From Alteromonas confluentis (lineage in GTDB: Bacteria; Pseudomonadota; Gammaproteobacteria; Enterobacterales; Alteromonadaceae), in the NCBI RefSeq assembly GCF_001757105.1, contig NZ_MDHN01000006.1, positions 1 through 64,000 on the forward strand: a DNA stretch of 64,000 nucleotides. Direction: 5' to 3'. Shown here one piece after another: positions 53,693 to 63,622 of the stretch (within the stretch, counting starts at the first letter, position 1; each line of letters starts with the position of its first letter). Position numbers and translations under genes: made by a program. The notes beneath the pieces are model-generated. The model worked only from the letters and a program-made list of their open reading frames with translations. It was not told the origin of the DNA and searched no databases.

Positions 53693-55417
53693 TCAGAAAT
53701 ACGTCATATTCAGTAAGATGAGCACTATGCTGCTGTAGGTTAGCGATATGGGTAGCCCAATTTTAATAAAGTGGGAGAACCGATAGTTCGCCGCGTTATA
53801 CACCAGCAAGTTCGTCTGATAGCCGTAAGGCGAAATGAAACTGGCACTGGCCGCGAATGCGACAGCCAGTGCGAATGGCATCAGAGGCGCACCAATGAGG
53901 CCAGCTACACCATACGCAAACGGGAACATCAGCGCTGCCGCCGCATTGTTGGTGACAAACTCGGTAAGCAGCAAGGTAGCGACATACACTACAATCAGCG
54001 CAACAAACCAGTTGGTGTCAGACAAGTACGGCATCAGCATTTCGGTGCTCATACTTATCACGCCGACGTTTTCAAGCGCACTGGCAAGGCTTAACGCGCC
54101 AACAATCACCACGATGAGGTTGAGTGGTAGATTGCGTTTAATTTCGCCATTGCTGGTTACTTTGGCCGCGATAAGCACCGCAGCAAAGAACAGCAGTCCT
54201 ATGCCGAGGCTAAGTATATCCGTTGCTGATAGGGCAACTACCATTAAGAAACCACCCATGGTGATCCATTCCTGCCAGTTTGACAGTGGTCGGGTGATCT
54301 TCTGCTCCGAGAGGATAAAGAAGTTTTTCGACAAATTCTGGCGAGTCTGGAAATCCGGACCGGTGGCTAACAGTAAAAAGTCACCCGCCTGCAATTTTAT
54401 TTCACCAAGCTTGCCCGATAGCTGCTCACCATCCCGGCGAATCGCCACCACCGCAGCATCAAATAACGCACGGAAGCCGAGCGCTTTGATGGTTTGGCCG
54501 ATGATTTGCGCGCGGTTAGATATAATCACTTCGGTAAGGTTTTCGCGAAGAATGCCGTCGGCTTCAGCGAACATGGTTAAGCCTTTAATGTGGCTTAAAT
54601 TGTCCAGCTTCTGCACGTTACCAGAGAATATCAATTTGTCGCCTTGTTCAATAATGAAGTCTGGAGACACCGGCGTGATCAACTGACGGTCACGAACGAT
54701 CTCTACCAGGAACAGCTCAGGCAGATTACGAAGGTGATTGTCTTCCACCGATTTACCAATCAGTTCAGAGCCCGCTTCTACTTCCGCTTCAACAATATAA
54801 GACCGGTAATCGGTTTTCTTGTTGGCAATATCCGGTAGCAGACTGGCTAGCACGAACATCAGCAAACCACAGCTTAAACCCGCAGTAAGGCCATAAAGGG
54901 TGAAATCCCAGAAGGCAAAACCCGGATGACCGTGTTCCTGCAGAAACGAATCTACAATCAGGTTGGTAGAAGTACCAATTAACGTGACCGTTCCACCAAG
55001 AATAGCGGCATAAGAAAGTGGGATAAGTAAGCGGGATGACGGGTGATACTGATTCTGTTTTACCGGGCCTATTAAACTTGCTACCACTGCCGTGTTGTTG
55101 AGTAAGGCAGAGGAGAAGAAGGTCAAGCCGAATAAACGCCAGTAGGAGAGGGCAAAACTTGGGGCAATAAGTTTGCGACCAATTTGCTTTATCAATGCCG
55201 TCTTATCGATAGCACTGCTCACCAGCAATAGCAGAATAAGTGTGATCAGACCTTTATTGGTAAGGTTTTGCAGTATTTCGTCAAAGGTTATTTGCTGAGT
55301 GACCAGCAAAATCAACATGGCCGCCGCAAAGATGGTCGACGGACGCGTGTTGGTAGCGACTAGCGCAAAAATGGTGCTGAAGAAAACCCCCAGCACCATG
55401 ATCTGGTTGACATCCAT
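53693..55417 (-). CDS. SLC13-family anion permease with two RCK_C (TrkA-C) domains; probable sulfate importer
   Basis: 574-aa divalent-anion:sodium symporter-type protein. Membrane helices flank a cytoplasmic insert of about 200 residues (about 205-380) with two TrkA-C domains (VEIVRDRQLITPVSP...GDKLIFSG; GEIKLQAGDFLLLATG). NTAVVASLIGPV and the TEFVTNNAAAALMFP region carry the paired TNxA-like motifs of the family. It is the last gene of cysDC-cysQ-cysN, 17 nt after cysN, so sulfate is the likely substrate. No cysTWA ABC importer is in the window. Confidence 0.85.
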   Translation of the reverse strand: MDVNQIMVLGVFFSTIFALVATNTRPSTIFAAAMLILLVTQQITFDEILQNLTNKGLITLILLLLVSSAIDKTALIKQIGRKLIAPSFALSYWRLFGLTFFSSALLNNTAVVASLIGPVKQNQYHPSSRLLIPLSYAAILGGTVTLIGTSTNLIVDSFLQEHGHPGFAFWDFTLYGLTAGLSCGLLMFVLASLLPDIANKKTDYRSYIVEAEVEAGSELIGKSVEDNHLRNLPELFLVEIVRDRQLITPVSPDFIIEQGDKLIFSGNVQKLDNLSHIKGLTMFAEADGILRENLTEVIISNRAQIIGQTIKALGFRALFDAAVVAIRRDGEQLSGKLGEIKLQAGDFLLLATGPDFQTRQNLSKNFFILSEQKITRPLSNWQEWITMGGFLMVVALSATDILSLGIGLLFFAAVLIAAKVTSNGEIKRNLPLNLIVVIVGALSLASALENVGVISMSTEMLMPYLSDTNWFVALIVVYVATLLLTEFVTNNAAAALMFPFAYGVAGLIGAPLMPFALAVAFAASASFISPYGYQTNLLVYNAANYRFSHFIKIGLPISLTYSSIVLILLNMTYF

Positions 55418-55434
55418 TTAAACCGTTCCGGCTG

Positions 55435-56850
55435 TTACAGTTTGCTGATGTCGAGCGCGTTCCAGTGTGGGAAGTGCTTGCGTACCAACTCGTTGAATTC
55501 CAGTTCAAACGCTGAGAATTCTGGAGTTTTGTGCTGCTTGTCTTCGGCCAACTGGTCGATAATCATACCTGCACCTACCGTACCGTTTGTCAGACGATCG
55601 ATAACGATAAAGGCACCGGTTGCGCGATTGCGCTCGTAGCTGTCACAGGCAACTGGCTGAGTGAATTTCAGGTCAACTACGCCAATTTCGTTCAGGTTAA
55701 GATGCGCACCCGGCTTGTGTTCCATGGTGTTAACATCAATCTGATACTCTACTTCTGATACAGAACCTGAAGTCGATTTGGTCGCAAATTTAAACAGATA
55801 CTGTTTATGCGGCATCATCGGCTCTTCAGACATCCATACCAGGTGAGATTTAAACTGGCTGGACAGCAGCGGTAAATTGTCAGACTTAACAATCATGTCA
55901 CCACGGGAGATATCGATTTCATCTTCCAGTGTTAACGTCACAGCCTGAGGTACGTAAGCACGCTCCTGATCGCCTTCAAACGTTACGATAGATTTAACCT
56001 TTGAAGTCTTCATGGAAGGCAGGGCAGTGATTTCATCACCGGGCGCAACCTGACCGGATACCACGGTACCGGCAAAACCACGGAAATCCAGGTTAGGACG
56101 GTTTACATACTGAACCGGGAATCGGAAGTCGTCTTTGTTGTCATCATTACCGATTTCAATGGTTTCCAGCATTTCCATTAATGGCTTGCCAGTATACCAG
56201 GGCGATTGTTCGCTGCGGTTTACCACGTTGTCACCTTCGAGAGCTGACAGCGGGATGAACTGAATATCAGGGATGTTCAGGTTTTCAGAGAACTTCAGGA
56301 AGTCCGCTTTGATGTCTTCAAATACTTTCTCGCTGAAGCCCATCAAGTCCATTTTGTTCACTGCAACGATAACGTGCTTAATGCCCAAAAGGCTGGCGAG
56401 GAACGAGTGACGGCGGGTCTGAGTTTTCACTCCTGCACGGGCGTCAACCATCAAAATAGCCAAATCACAGGTAGACGCACCGGTAACCATGTTACGGGTG
56501 TACTGTTCGTGTCCCGGGGTATCCGCAATGATGAACTTACGCTTGTCGGTAGAGAAGTAGCGGTACGCGACGTCGATAGTGATACCTTGCTCACGTTCAG
56601 ACTGCAGACCGTCAACCAGCAGCGCCAGGTCAACTTTGTCACCGGTGGTGCCGCTCTTTTTACTGTCTTTAGTAATAGCCGCAAGCTGATCTTCATAAAT
56701 CATTTTTGAGTCATGAAGCAAACGGCCAATCAGCGTACTTTTACCATCGTCTACACTACCGCAGGTCAGAAAGCGCAGCAGGTCTTTCTTTTCGTGTTGT
56801 TCCAGGTAGCCCAGAACGTCTTCTTTCAATAATTCGTTATCTACATTCAT
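55435..56850 (-). CDS. cysN: Sulfate adenylyltransferase subunit 1 (GTPase)
   Basis: 471 aa. The regulatory GTPase subunit of ATP sulfurylase. EF-Tu-like motifs: [10 protein letters not shown] (P loop), [12 protein letters not shown] (G3), NKMDL (G4) and two beta-barrel domains. CysD is encoded in the same operon. Confidence 0.95.
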   Translation of the reverse strand: MNVDNELLKEDVLGYLEQHEKKDLLRFLTCGSVDDGKSTLIGRLLHDSKMIYEDQLAAITKDSKKSGTTGDKVDLALLVDGLQSEREQGITIDVAYRYFSTDKRKFIIADTPGHEQYTRNMVTGASTCDLAILMVDARAGVKTQTRRHSFLASLLGIKHVIVAVNKMDLMGFSEKVFEDIKADFLKFSENLNIPDIQFIPLSALEGDNVVNRSEQSPWYTGKPLMEMLETIEIGNDDNKDDFRFPVQYVNRPNLDFRGFAGTVVSGQVAPGDEITALPSMKTSKVKSIVTFEGDQERAYVPQAVTLTLEDEIDISRGDMIVKSDNLPLLSSQFKSHLVWMSEEPMMPHKQYLFKFATKSTSGSVSEVEYQIDVNTMEHKPGAHLNLNEIGVVDLKFTQPVACDSYERNRATGAFIVIDRLTNGTVGAGMIIDQLAEDKQHKTPEFSAFELEFNELVRKHFPHWNALDISKL

Positions 56851-56853
56851 TGC

Positions 56854-57642
56854 TTATGCGCTCACTAAGAAATAAGGGTTCAACACAGATTCTTTCTGGT
56901 TATACGTCAGGTCAGGGGCATCTTCGGCTAGCGGGTTTGCACCATCCAGCACAGTGACCTTTGCACCTGCTGCGGTGGCAACCGCGTGGGCTGCGCCGGT
57001 ATCCCATTCAGATGTGGGGCCTAAACGCGGATACAGGTGGGCTTCACCAGAAGCGACCAGGCACAGTTTCAATGAACTGCCCATGGCAACTAACTCCGCT
57101 TCACCGCCAAGATCTTCCAGCAGTTTCTGGATTTCAGGGCTCTGGTGAGAACGACTGCCTACCACTTTCCAGACTTCACCGTCTGCGTGTTTCTTCGCGG
57201 AAATCGGTGCAAAACCGGCTTCGTTTTCAATCCACGCGCCTTGTCCGTCAATACCGATGTAAGAACGTTTCAGGGCCGGGGCGTAAACCACACCCATGAC
57301 AGGCTTACCGTTTTCGATAAGGGCGATGTTTACTGTGAATTCACCGTTCTTCTTGATGAATTCTTTAGTGCCATCCAGCGGATCAACTAGCCAGTATTTA
57401 TCCCAGCCACGACGCTCATCCCAAGGAATATCCGCAGATTCTTCTGACAGGATAGGGAGGTGAGATACCGCTTCTAAGCCAGCAACGATAACGTTGTGTG
57501 CAGCCAGATCCGCTTCTGTCAGCGGGCTGGTATCTTCCTTTTCATAAATGGCGAAATCTTTCTCATAGATTTCCATGATTTTGTCACCAGCTTGTTTGCT
57601 GATGGCGAGAATTTTTTCTGCTAATGGATCAGGTAATGCCAT
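56854..57642 (-). CDS. cysQ: 3'(2'),5'-bisphosphate nucleotidase
   Basis: 262 aa. Removes PAP formed from PAPS. The lithium-sensitive phosphatase motifs are clear: EESADIP, DPLDGTKEF and WDTGAAHAV. Its start overlaps cysC by one nucleotide, so detoxification of PAP is built into the sulfate activation operon. Confidence 0.94.
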   Translation of the reverse strand: MALPDPLAEKILAISKQAGDKIMEIYEKDFAIYEKEDTSPLTEADLAAHNVIVAGLEAVSHLPILSEESADIPWDERRGWDKYWLVDPLDGTKEFIKKNGEFTVNIALIENGKPVMGVVYAPALKRSYIGIDGQGAWIENEAGFAPISAKKHADGEVWKVVGSRSHQSPEIQKLLEDLGGEAELVAMGSSLKLCLVASGEAHLYPRLGPTSEWDTGAAHAVATAAGAKVTVLDGANPLAEDAPDLTYNQKESVLNPYFLVSA

Positions 57643-58235
57643 TACACAAGTCCTTTTTCTTCAAGCATGGCGTACAAACGCTCTGCAGTTTGTTCTGCTG
57701 GCTCATCTTTGTACGTCAGGTGGATCTCCGGGTTCACCGGTGCTTCATAGGTGGAAGAGATACCGGTGAAATGTTTGATTTCACCTGCGCGGGCTTTCTT
57801 GTAAAGCCCTTTAGGATCGCGGGATTCACACACGTCCAATGGCGTATCGATAAAGACTTCCACAAACTCACCTTCTTCAAGCAGATCACGACATAAGTCG
57901 CGGTCGGCCTGGAACGGGGAGATAAATGCAGTGAGCACAATTACACCAGAATCGACAAACAATTTTGCCACTTCACTAACACGGCGAATGTTTTCAACGC
58001 GGTCTTCATCACTAAAGCCCAGGTCGCCACATAATCCGTGACGTACGTTATCGCCATCCAGCAGATACGTGTGCTTGCCCTGTTCCTGGAATTTTTGCTC
58101 CAGCAGGTTCGAAATGGTGGATTTACCGGAACCGCTGAAGCCTGTCAGCCACAGTACACGTGGCGTCTGACCAAGGCTTTCGGCACGGGTCTTTTTATTG
58201 ACCTCGTACTTGTGCCATACGATATCCGTCGACAT
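57642..58235 (-). CDS. cysC: Adenylylsulfate (APS) kinase
   Basis: 197 aa. Phosphorylates APS to PAPS. Walker [10 protein letters not shown] at about residue 34, [10 protein letters not shown] and the FISPF motif near 105 identify the family. Its start overlaps the cysD stop by one nucleotide. Confidence 0.95.
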   Translation of the reverse strand: MSTDIVWHKYEVNKKTRAESLGQTPRVLWLTGFSGSGKSTISNLLEQKFQEQGKHTYLLDGDNVRHGLCGDLGFSDEDRVENIRRVSEVAKLFVDSGVIVLTAFISPFQADRDLCRDLLEEGEFVEVFIDTPLDVCESRDPKGLYKKARAGEIKHFTGISSTYEAPVNPEIHLTYKDEPAEQTAERLYAMLEEKGLV

Positions 58236-59149
58236 TAGAAGTACCCTTCCATCTTCTTCTTCTCCATAGAACCGGAGCTATCGTGGTCGATAACACGGCC
58301 CTGACGCTCAGAAGTCTTGGTCAGCAGCATTTCCTGAATAACTTCAGGCAGTGTCGCAGCTTCAGACTCAACAGCACCGGTCAGCGGGTAACAACCTAAG
58401 GTACGGAAACGTACTGAACGCATTTCTGGTGTTTCACCTTCTTCAAGTGGCATACGGTCGTCATCAACCATAATTAATACGCCATCGCGTTCTACAACCG
58501 GACGTGGCTTCGCCAGGTACAGTGAAGGGATATCGATGTTTTCCAGGTAGATGTACTGCCAGATGTCCAGCTCAGTCCAGTTAGACATTGGGAATACACG
58601 GATACTTTCGCCTTTGTTTACTGATGAGTTGTAGATGTTCCACAGCTCTGGACGCTGGTTTTTAGGGTCCCAGCGGTGGTTGCTGTCACGGAACGAGTAA
58701 ACACGTTCTTTCGCTCGTGATTTTTCTTCGTCACGACGGGCACCACCGAATGCAGCATCGAACTTATACTTGTTCAGTGCTTGCTTTAAAGAAGCGGTTT
58801 TCATGATGTCTGTGTGCTTTGCACTACCGTGGCTGAACGGACCAACACCGGCATCAACACCTTCCTGGTTGATGTGGACCAGCAGATCGAAGCCGTGTTT
58901 CTCAGCTTGCTGGTCACGGAACTCTATCATTTCGTGGAATTTCCACGTGGTGTCAACGTGCAGCAGTGGGAAGGGGATTTTGCCTGGGGCAAAGGCCTTA
59001 CGAGCCAAGTGTAAAAGAACAGAGGAATCCTTTCCGACGGAATATAACATGACCGGATTATCAAATTCGGCAGCAACTTCACGGAAAATGTGGATGCTCT
59101 CGGCTTCGAGTTGTTTCAGATGGGTAATAGACGGTATATCAAGTGTCAT
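58235..59149 (-). CDS. cysD: Sulfate adenylyltransferase subunit 2
   Basis: 304 aa, catalytic subunit of ATP sulfurylase, making APS from sulfate and ATP. PP-loop [12 protein letters not shown] at about 37, [16 protein letters not shown] and the C-terminal GRVIDHD segment. First gene of cysD-cysC-cysQ-cysN-permease; CysB control is expected from the pathway but no site was identified by eye. Confidence 0.96.
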   Translation of the reverse strand: MTLDIPSITHLKQLEAESIHIFREVAAEFDNPVMLYSVGKDSSVLLHLARKAFAPGKIPFPLLHVDTTWKFHEMIEFRDQQAEKHGFDLLVHINQEGVDAGVGPFSHGSAKHTDIMKTASLKQALNKYKFDAAFGGARRDEEKSRAKERVYSFRDSNHRWDPKNQRPELWNIYNSSVNKGESIRVFPMSNWTELDIWQYIYLENIDIPSLYLAKPRPVVERDGVLIMVDDDRMPLEEGETPEMRSVRFRTLGCYPLTGAVESEAATLPEVIQEMLLTKTSERQGRVIDHDSSGSMEKKKMEGYF

Positions 59150-59471
59150 TTTCGAGTCCGATTGTTGGGGTTATATGCTAAACAATTATATGTATAGAAC
59201 CCTAACATATTTAGATCAGAAAGTCGTAATGCCAATTTGCTATACAAAATAGCCGTTTTATTACATTGAAACGAAATCGTCATACTAAAAAGCCGCTCAG
59301 GAGAGCGGCTTTGGTCAGGATATGCTTATTGGATGGCTGTTTCTCGTTGAGAAGTGCAGTATCTTTCGGCGCACATCATGTCTGATTTAGCTGCCATGTT
59401 TCGCAGCGTTATGTCAGGTTCTAAAGCGATGCAATCTTCAATGAATACGCCGCCCCATCCTATAAGTTCAT
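59150..59471. other. Intergenic region between putP and cysD
   Basis: About 320 bp. It holds the putP terminator (59287-59313), an unassigned open frame (59326-59478) and, on the cysD side, an AT-rich stretch with TATAAT on the minus strand near 59181-59186 as a possible -10, without a convincing -35. No CysB-type site was recognised. Confidence 0.45.
59287..59313 (-). terminator. Terminator downstream of putP
   Basis: AAGCCGCTC and GAGCGGCTT with a 4-nt loop; on the minus strand the stem ends in TTTTTAG. It lies about 160 nt past the putP stop, beyond the small open frame. Confidence 0.7.
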
Positions 59472-59478
59472 CTACTTC
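59326..59478 (-). other. Small open frame after putP, no standard start
   Basis: Fifty codons open on the minus strand between a stop inside the putP end and TAA at 59326. The translation contains GWGGVFIEDCIALEPD and CAERYCTSQRETA, which looks more like protein than noise. The only ATG gives 23 aa (from 59397); a longer start would need a non-standard codon. It may be the remnant of a gene or a chance frame. It lies between putP and its terminator, so it is transcribed. Confidence 0.25.
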
Positions 59479-60983
59479 TTAAATTCAGTCAGCTTTGCAC
59501 TAAATGCATCAAACACATCGACCACACCCTCTCTAGGCGTTCCACTCTTACTCAGAATGATGATGGTCAAACTAGATAGAATAAATCCTGGAACGATTTC
59601 GTACATCCAGCTACTCAAGCTTTCACCGCCAATAGTGAATGGCAGGTAAATCCAAAGCAGCACCGTAACCGCACCCACAATCATACCGCCTAGCGCTGCT
59701 CTGCGGGTCATATCACGTTTAAACAAGCTAAACAGGACGAGTGGGCCAAACGCAGCACCAAAGCCAGCCCAAGCATTACTTACCAGTGACAGAATCGTAC
59801 TGTCTCTGTCGTAAGCCAGATAAATTGAAACCAGAGCAACAAGGATAACCGAACCTCGTCCAGCCAAAACTAACTCCTTGTCTGACGCATCACGACGCAG
59901 GAATGCTTGATAGAAGTCACTGGTTAATGAACTTGAGGTCACCAACAGTTGAGAGGAAATTGTGCTCATGATGGCGGCCAGAATCGCTGCCAATAGGAAT
60001 CCGCCGATAAACGGGTGGAACAGCAATTGAGACAGGTGGATAAAAATGGTCTCGGGATCAATGGTGTTGCTGTTCGCGGTAACATAGGCCAGTCCGAACA
60101 GACCCGTCATCAGCGCACCAATGATAGACACAATCATCCAGCTCATACCGATACGACGCGCGGTTGGCACATCGCCCACCGAACGAATGGCCATAAAACG
60201 CACAATAATGTGCGGTTGACCAAAGTAACCTAGACCCCAGGCGAGTAAAGACACGATACCAATAAGCGACAGTGCCTCGCCGCTATCAGCATCGGTGAAC
60301 GGGTCAAACAGTTGTGGGTTGATGGTTGAAACGGCGTCAACGGCTTGTCCAAATCCGCCCAGCTCCATGATCACTACAACGGGTACCATAACCAGTGACA
60401 CGAACATGATACAGCCTTGCACGAAATCGGTAATACTTACCGCCATAAAGCCACCGAACAGGGTGTAGGCAACCACCACGCCGGTAGTAACATACAAACC
60501 GGTTTCATAACTGAGGCCAAATGAGCTTTCAAACAATTTACCGCCAGCTACAACGCCCGAGGAGGTGTACAGGGTAAAAAAGATGACAATTACCACAGAG
60601 GCAATAACCCGCAACAAGCGGCTGTTATCGGCAAAGCGGTTCTCAAAGTAATCGGGGAGTGTAACTGCGTTATTAGCAATTTCTGTGTAAATACGCAGGC
60701 GAGGAGCCACCAGTATATAGTTGGCGAATGCGCCAGCCACCAAGCCAACGGCTATCCAGCCAGAGGATATTCCAGATACATACATCGCACCGGGCAGACC
60801 CATTAGCATCCAGCCACTCATGTCTGACGCACCGGCAGATAACGCGGTAACCGCAGGGCCTAATTGACGACCGCCGAGCATGTAACCTTCAACGCTGGTA
60901 TCTGTTTGTCGGTATGAGAATAACCCTATACCGAGCATGACCGCAAAATAGATGCCCAGGGAGATTATCGTACTTATTTCCAT
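59472..60983 (-). CDS. putP: Sodium/proline symporter
   Basis: 503 aa, SSS family, 13 membrane helices. The N-terminal GIYFAVMLGIGLFSYR, the SAGASDMSGWMLMGLPGA sodium-site region and LPDYFENRF match PutP; length equals E. coli PutP (502). Imports proline as nutrient or osmoprotectant. No putA lies in the window. Confidence 0.93.
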   Translation of the reverse strand: MEISTIISLGIYFAVMLGIGLFSYRQTDTSVEGYMLGGRQLGPAVTALSAGASDMSGWMLMGLPGAMYVSGISSGWIAVGLVAGAFANYILVAPRLRIYTEIANNAVTLPDYFENRFADNSRLLRVIASVVIVIFFTLYTSSGVVAGGKLFESSFGLSYETGLYVTTGVVVAYTLFGGFMAVSITDFVQGCIMFVSLVMVPVVVIMELGGFGQAVDAVSTINPQLFDPFTDADSGEALSLIGIVSLLAWGLGYFGQPHIIVRFMAIRSVGDVPTARRIGMSWMIVSIIGALMTGLFGLAYVTANSNTIDPETIFIHLSQLLFHPFIGGFLLAAILAAIMSTISSQLLVTSSSLTSDFYQAFLRRDASDKELVLAGRGSVILVALVSIYLAYDRDSTILSLVSNAWAGFGAAFGPLVLFSLFKRDMTRRAALGGMIVGAVTVLLWIYLPFTIGGESLSSWMYEIVPGFILSSLTIIILSKSGTPREGVVDVFDAFSAKLTEFKK

Positions 60984-61119
60984 CGTATTCCTTCCTGTTT
61001 TTTTCTTTCATGCTAACAGGAAGTAGATACAGTCTCTATGGCAGTCTGGTTTATCTGTCGTGAAATTCGGGGCGCTTTTCTTTTCAATTATTTTAAAAAC
61101 AATGGGTTACATGATTTGT

Positions 61120-62613
61120 TTAAACTCTGAATCGACGAACCTTACTTTCGATATTACCGCTAATATCGTTCAATTGTTCACTAAGTAACCCGACCTTGTC
61201 TGCATTTTCAGACACAGATCCTGCCAGGGAATTAATGGCTTCTACCTTCGCATTTAACCGTGTTGCGACTTGATTTTGCTCTACGGCGGAATTTGCAACC
61301 TGGGCATTCATGTCATTGATGGTTTTAACATTGGTAATGATCTTATCCAGCGCATCTATGGCCGCTGATGATTCATCAATGGTATCTGTGAGGGTTGCTC
61401 TGGTGGTTTCCATCATGCGACTGGAGTTATCTGAAGAAGATTGAAGCTCCTTAATGACTTCTTCGATTTCAGCCGTCGATGCCTGCGTGCGTTGAGCCAG
61501 TGCGCGAACTTCGTCGGCAACCACAGCAAAACCCCGGCCCATTTCACCCGCACGGGCAGCTTCGATGGCCGCGTTTAAGGCCAGCAGGTTGGTCTGTTCT
61601 GCAATTCCCTTAATCACCACCAAAATGGTGTTGATTTGGTCGCTTCTATTTTTTAACGCATTGATTTCCAGTGATGTTTCACCAATTTCTTTCCCAAGAT
61701 GTTTGATTTCACCAATGGTTTTTTGAACAATATTATTACCGTTAATAGCCAACTCGTTACATTGATTGGTTTTTTCAGAGGTGATGCTGGCATTAGACGC
61801 CACTTCTTCTATCGCTTTAGTTAGTTCGGTGAGTGCCGCAGCAACCTGCGCCGTTTCTGTTTTTTGCGTGGTGGTTGAGGAATGGTTACTGCCGGCACTA
61901 TTGTGGATGCCCGTAGCACATAGTTTTAAATCATTCGTGTGCTGAATGATTTCCGCAATAAGTGTTTGCAAATTACCAATAAACTGGTTGAACGCCTGAG
62001 CCAACTGACCAATTTCATCTTCGGTTTTAATTTTTAATCGCATGGTTAAATCGCCGTCACCTTTGGCGATGCCCCGTAATGCTTCTACAACCTGATTAAC
62101 CGGCTTAATTACGTAGCGTCCAAGGACAAACCAGTTCACTATCTGCAAAGTAAGAAGAATAATGATCGCGAGAATGATAAACATCGCTTTCGTAGCGTTG
62201 AGTAAGCCCTCATTGCTGTCCAGTCTGAATGTGATGTCAAGCACGCCCACCTTTTGTTGACCATTCCAGATCACATCGATTTTTTTGTTCAGTACCTGAT
62301 CGGTTGACGGGACGGGCGCGTTTGCGCTGGCCTTACCAATGGCTCTGCCGCGGTGGTCGTAAGCTTTTACCGTTTGCACATAGGGCAATTTAACGAAAGA
62401 CGTCAGGATATTGCTGGTTAATTCCTGATCGTATGAAAACACCGGTTCCTGAAGCACCACTGCCAACATGGTGGTGGTATCTTCAATTTGTTCATCCCGC
62501 TGATGATTAAAATACATCGAGGTGAACATGTAGGCCACTATAAAAGCAATCACCATTACGGCGGCAGATACGCCAGCCAGTAAAATCATACTTCTTTGTT
62601 TAATCGACGTCAT
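61120..62613 (-). CDS. Methyl-accepting chemotaxis protein
   Basis: 497 aa. Helix 1 at about 9-31, a periplasmic sensor domain at 32-140, helix 2 at about 143-165, HAMP at 167-220 and a cytoplasmic signalling hairpin with the conserved tip [21 protein letters not shown] (read in two parts). The sensor domain is short (about 110 residues) and has no recognised ligand signature. It starts 18 nt after a periplasmic binding-protein gene, so the binding protein may present the ligand to this receptor. Confidence 0.92.
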   Translation of the reverse strand: MTSIKQRSMILLAGVSAAVMVIAFIVAYMFTSMYFNHQRDEQIEDTTTMLAVVLQEPVFSYDQELTSNILTSFVKLPYVQTVKAYDHRGRAIGKASANAPVPSTDQVLNKKIDVIWNGQQKVGVLDITFRLDSNEGLLNATKAMFIILAIIILLTLQIVNWFVLGRYVIKPVNQVVEALRGIAKGDGDLTMRLKIKTEDEIGQLAQAFNQFIGNLQTLIAEIIQHTNDLKLCATGIHNSAGSNHSSTTTQKTETAQVAAALTELTKAIEEVASNASITSEKTNQCNELAINGNNIVQKTIGEIKHLGKEIGETSLEINALKNRSDQINTILVVIKGIAEQTNLLALNAAIEAARAGEMGRGFAVVADEVRALAQRTQASTAEIEEVIKELQSSSDNSSRMMETTRATLTDTIDESSAAIDALDKIITNVKTINDMNAQVANSAVEQNQVATRLNAKVEAINSLAGSVSENADKVGLLSEQLNDISGNIESKVRRFRV

Positions 62614-62631
62614 TTGTTGTCTGTTCCAAGA

Positions 62632-63489
62632 TTAATGTGCAGATACATCCAACCAATACGCTTTTTTGTCGAGCGGTGTGTCGGCATGAAGGGCGGGATT
62701 ATCAATTCTCAAAATGGTGCGTTGCTTCAAATTGGCCTTTGTCAGCACATCCTGAATCATAGGATTGCTAAAAAATAGGTCATCAAAGCTGCCATCTTCG
62801 ATGGCGGTATTAAAACCGTTGTAAATTAGGTCGTGTAGCGATTGATTATCTTTCTTCACATAGAAGTACATCGCGAAGGGATAAATGAGCATGACGTTTT
62901 CGTCGATTACAAGATTAAGCTCAGGAAACCGATTTACTTCCACCCAAGGCTCGTGAACAGCCCGGGGAAAATAGTCGAACCTGCCGCCTTCTAGCATGGA
63001 GAACAAGTTGTTAAATTTGGTTGTAGTAACAAGGGGGATTTGCGCACTTTTCAGCACAGCACTATCTCCCCAAAAGCGACCCTGTCCGGCTTTTAGTTGT
63101 TTTAAATCGTTTAGCGTGTTGATGTTTTTGAACGTGCCTTTATCTTGTTCCCGAATGATAAATATTCGGTGCCCGAGTAGCCCTTTTAACGCCGGAATTC
63201 GCACAGCCAGCATGTTTTCATCTTTATCCTGAGATGCGCCGGCCCACATGATATCCATTTCACCGGTTTCGATGTCCGCCATCATTTGTGCTTCATTTTT
63301 TGCAACGGTATCAAATGCAAAATTGATATCTTCACCGGTTTTAGACAGGGCCAGTGTGAGGATATCGAGAAGTAGTTGCTCTTTCTCTTCTTCAATCTTT
63401 TTAAGCTTGACGGTCAATGCCTGAGCCTGTGATAACGGCAGGGCCAGTAATATAAGGAAAATGGCTAACGACTTAATTGATAAACGCAT
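62632..63489 (-). CDS. Periplasmic substrate-binding-like protein (SBP family 3 fold), cotranscribed with a chemoreceptor
   Basis: 285 aa, signal peptide to about residue 23 (...QAQA-LTV). Two-lobe binding-protein fold homologous to the orphan at 38976-39845. There is no ABC transporter alongside; the only partner is the chemoreceptor 18 nt downstream, so a sensing role is inferred. An acidic/aromatic pocket cannot be assigned to a ligand from sequence alone. Confidence 0.77.
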   Translation of the reverse strand: MRLSIKSLAIFLILLALPLSQAQALTVKLKKIEEEKEQLLLDILTLALSKTGEDINFAFDTVAKNEAQMMADIETGEMDIMWAGASQDKDENMLAVRIPALKGLLGHRIFIIREQDKGTFKNINTLNDLKQLKAGQGRFWGDSAVLKSAQIPLVTTTKFNNLFSMLEGGRFDYFPRAVHEPWVEVNRFPELNLVIDENVMLIYPFAMYFYVKKDNQSLHDLIYNGFNTAIEDGSFDDLFFSNPMIQDVLTKANLKQRTILRIDNPALHADTPLDKKAYWLDVSAH

Positions 63490-63573
63490 TAACTTCTCAC
63501 GTAAACGATGGATCAGTAAGAATTGAACTTCTATAAGTTATAGACGCGTTTAAAGGTGAGTCAAGGTGAGTGC

Positions 63574-63597
63574 CGCCGCAAAGCGATTTTTGCGGCG
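63574..63597 (-). terminator. GC-rich hairpin after the DUF3379-like gene
   Basis: CGCCGCAAA and TTTGCGGCG, perfect 9-bp stem with a 6-nt loop, 26 nt past the stop at 63623. No T run on the minus strand, so termination is only likely. Confidence 0.4.
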
Positions 63598-63622
63598 ACA
63601 CGGCGGCGACATGAAGAGGAGT

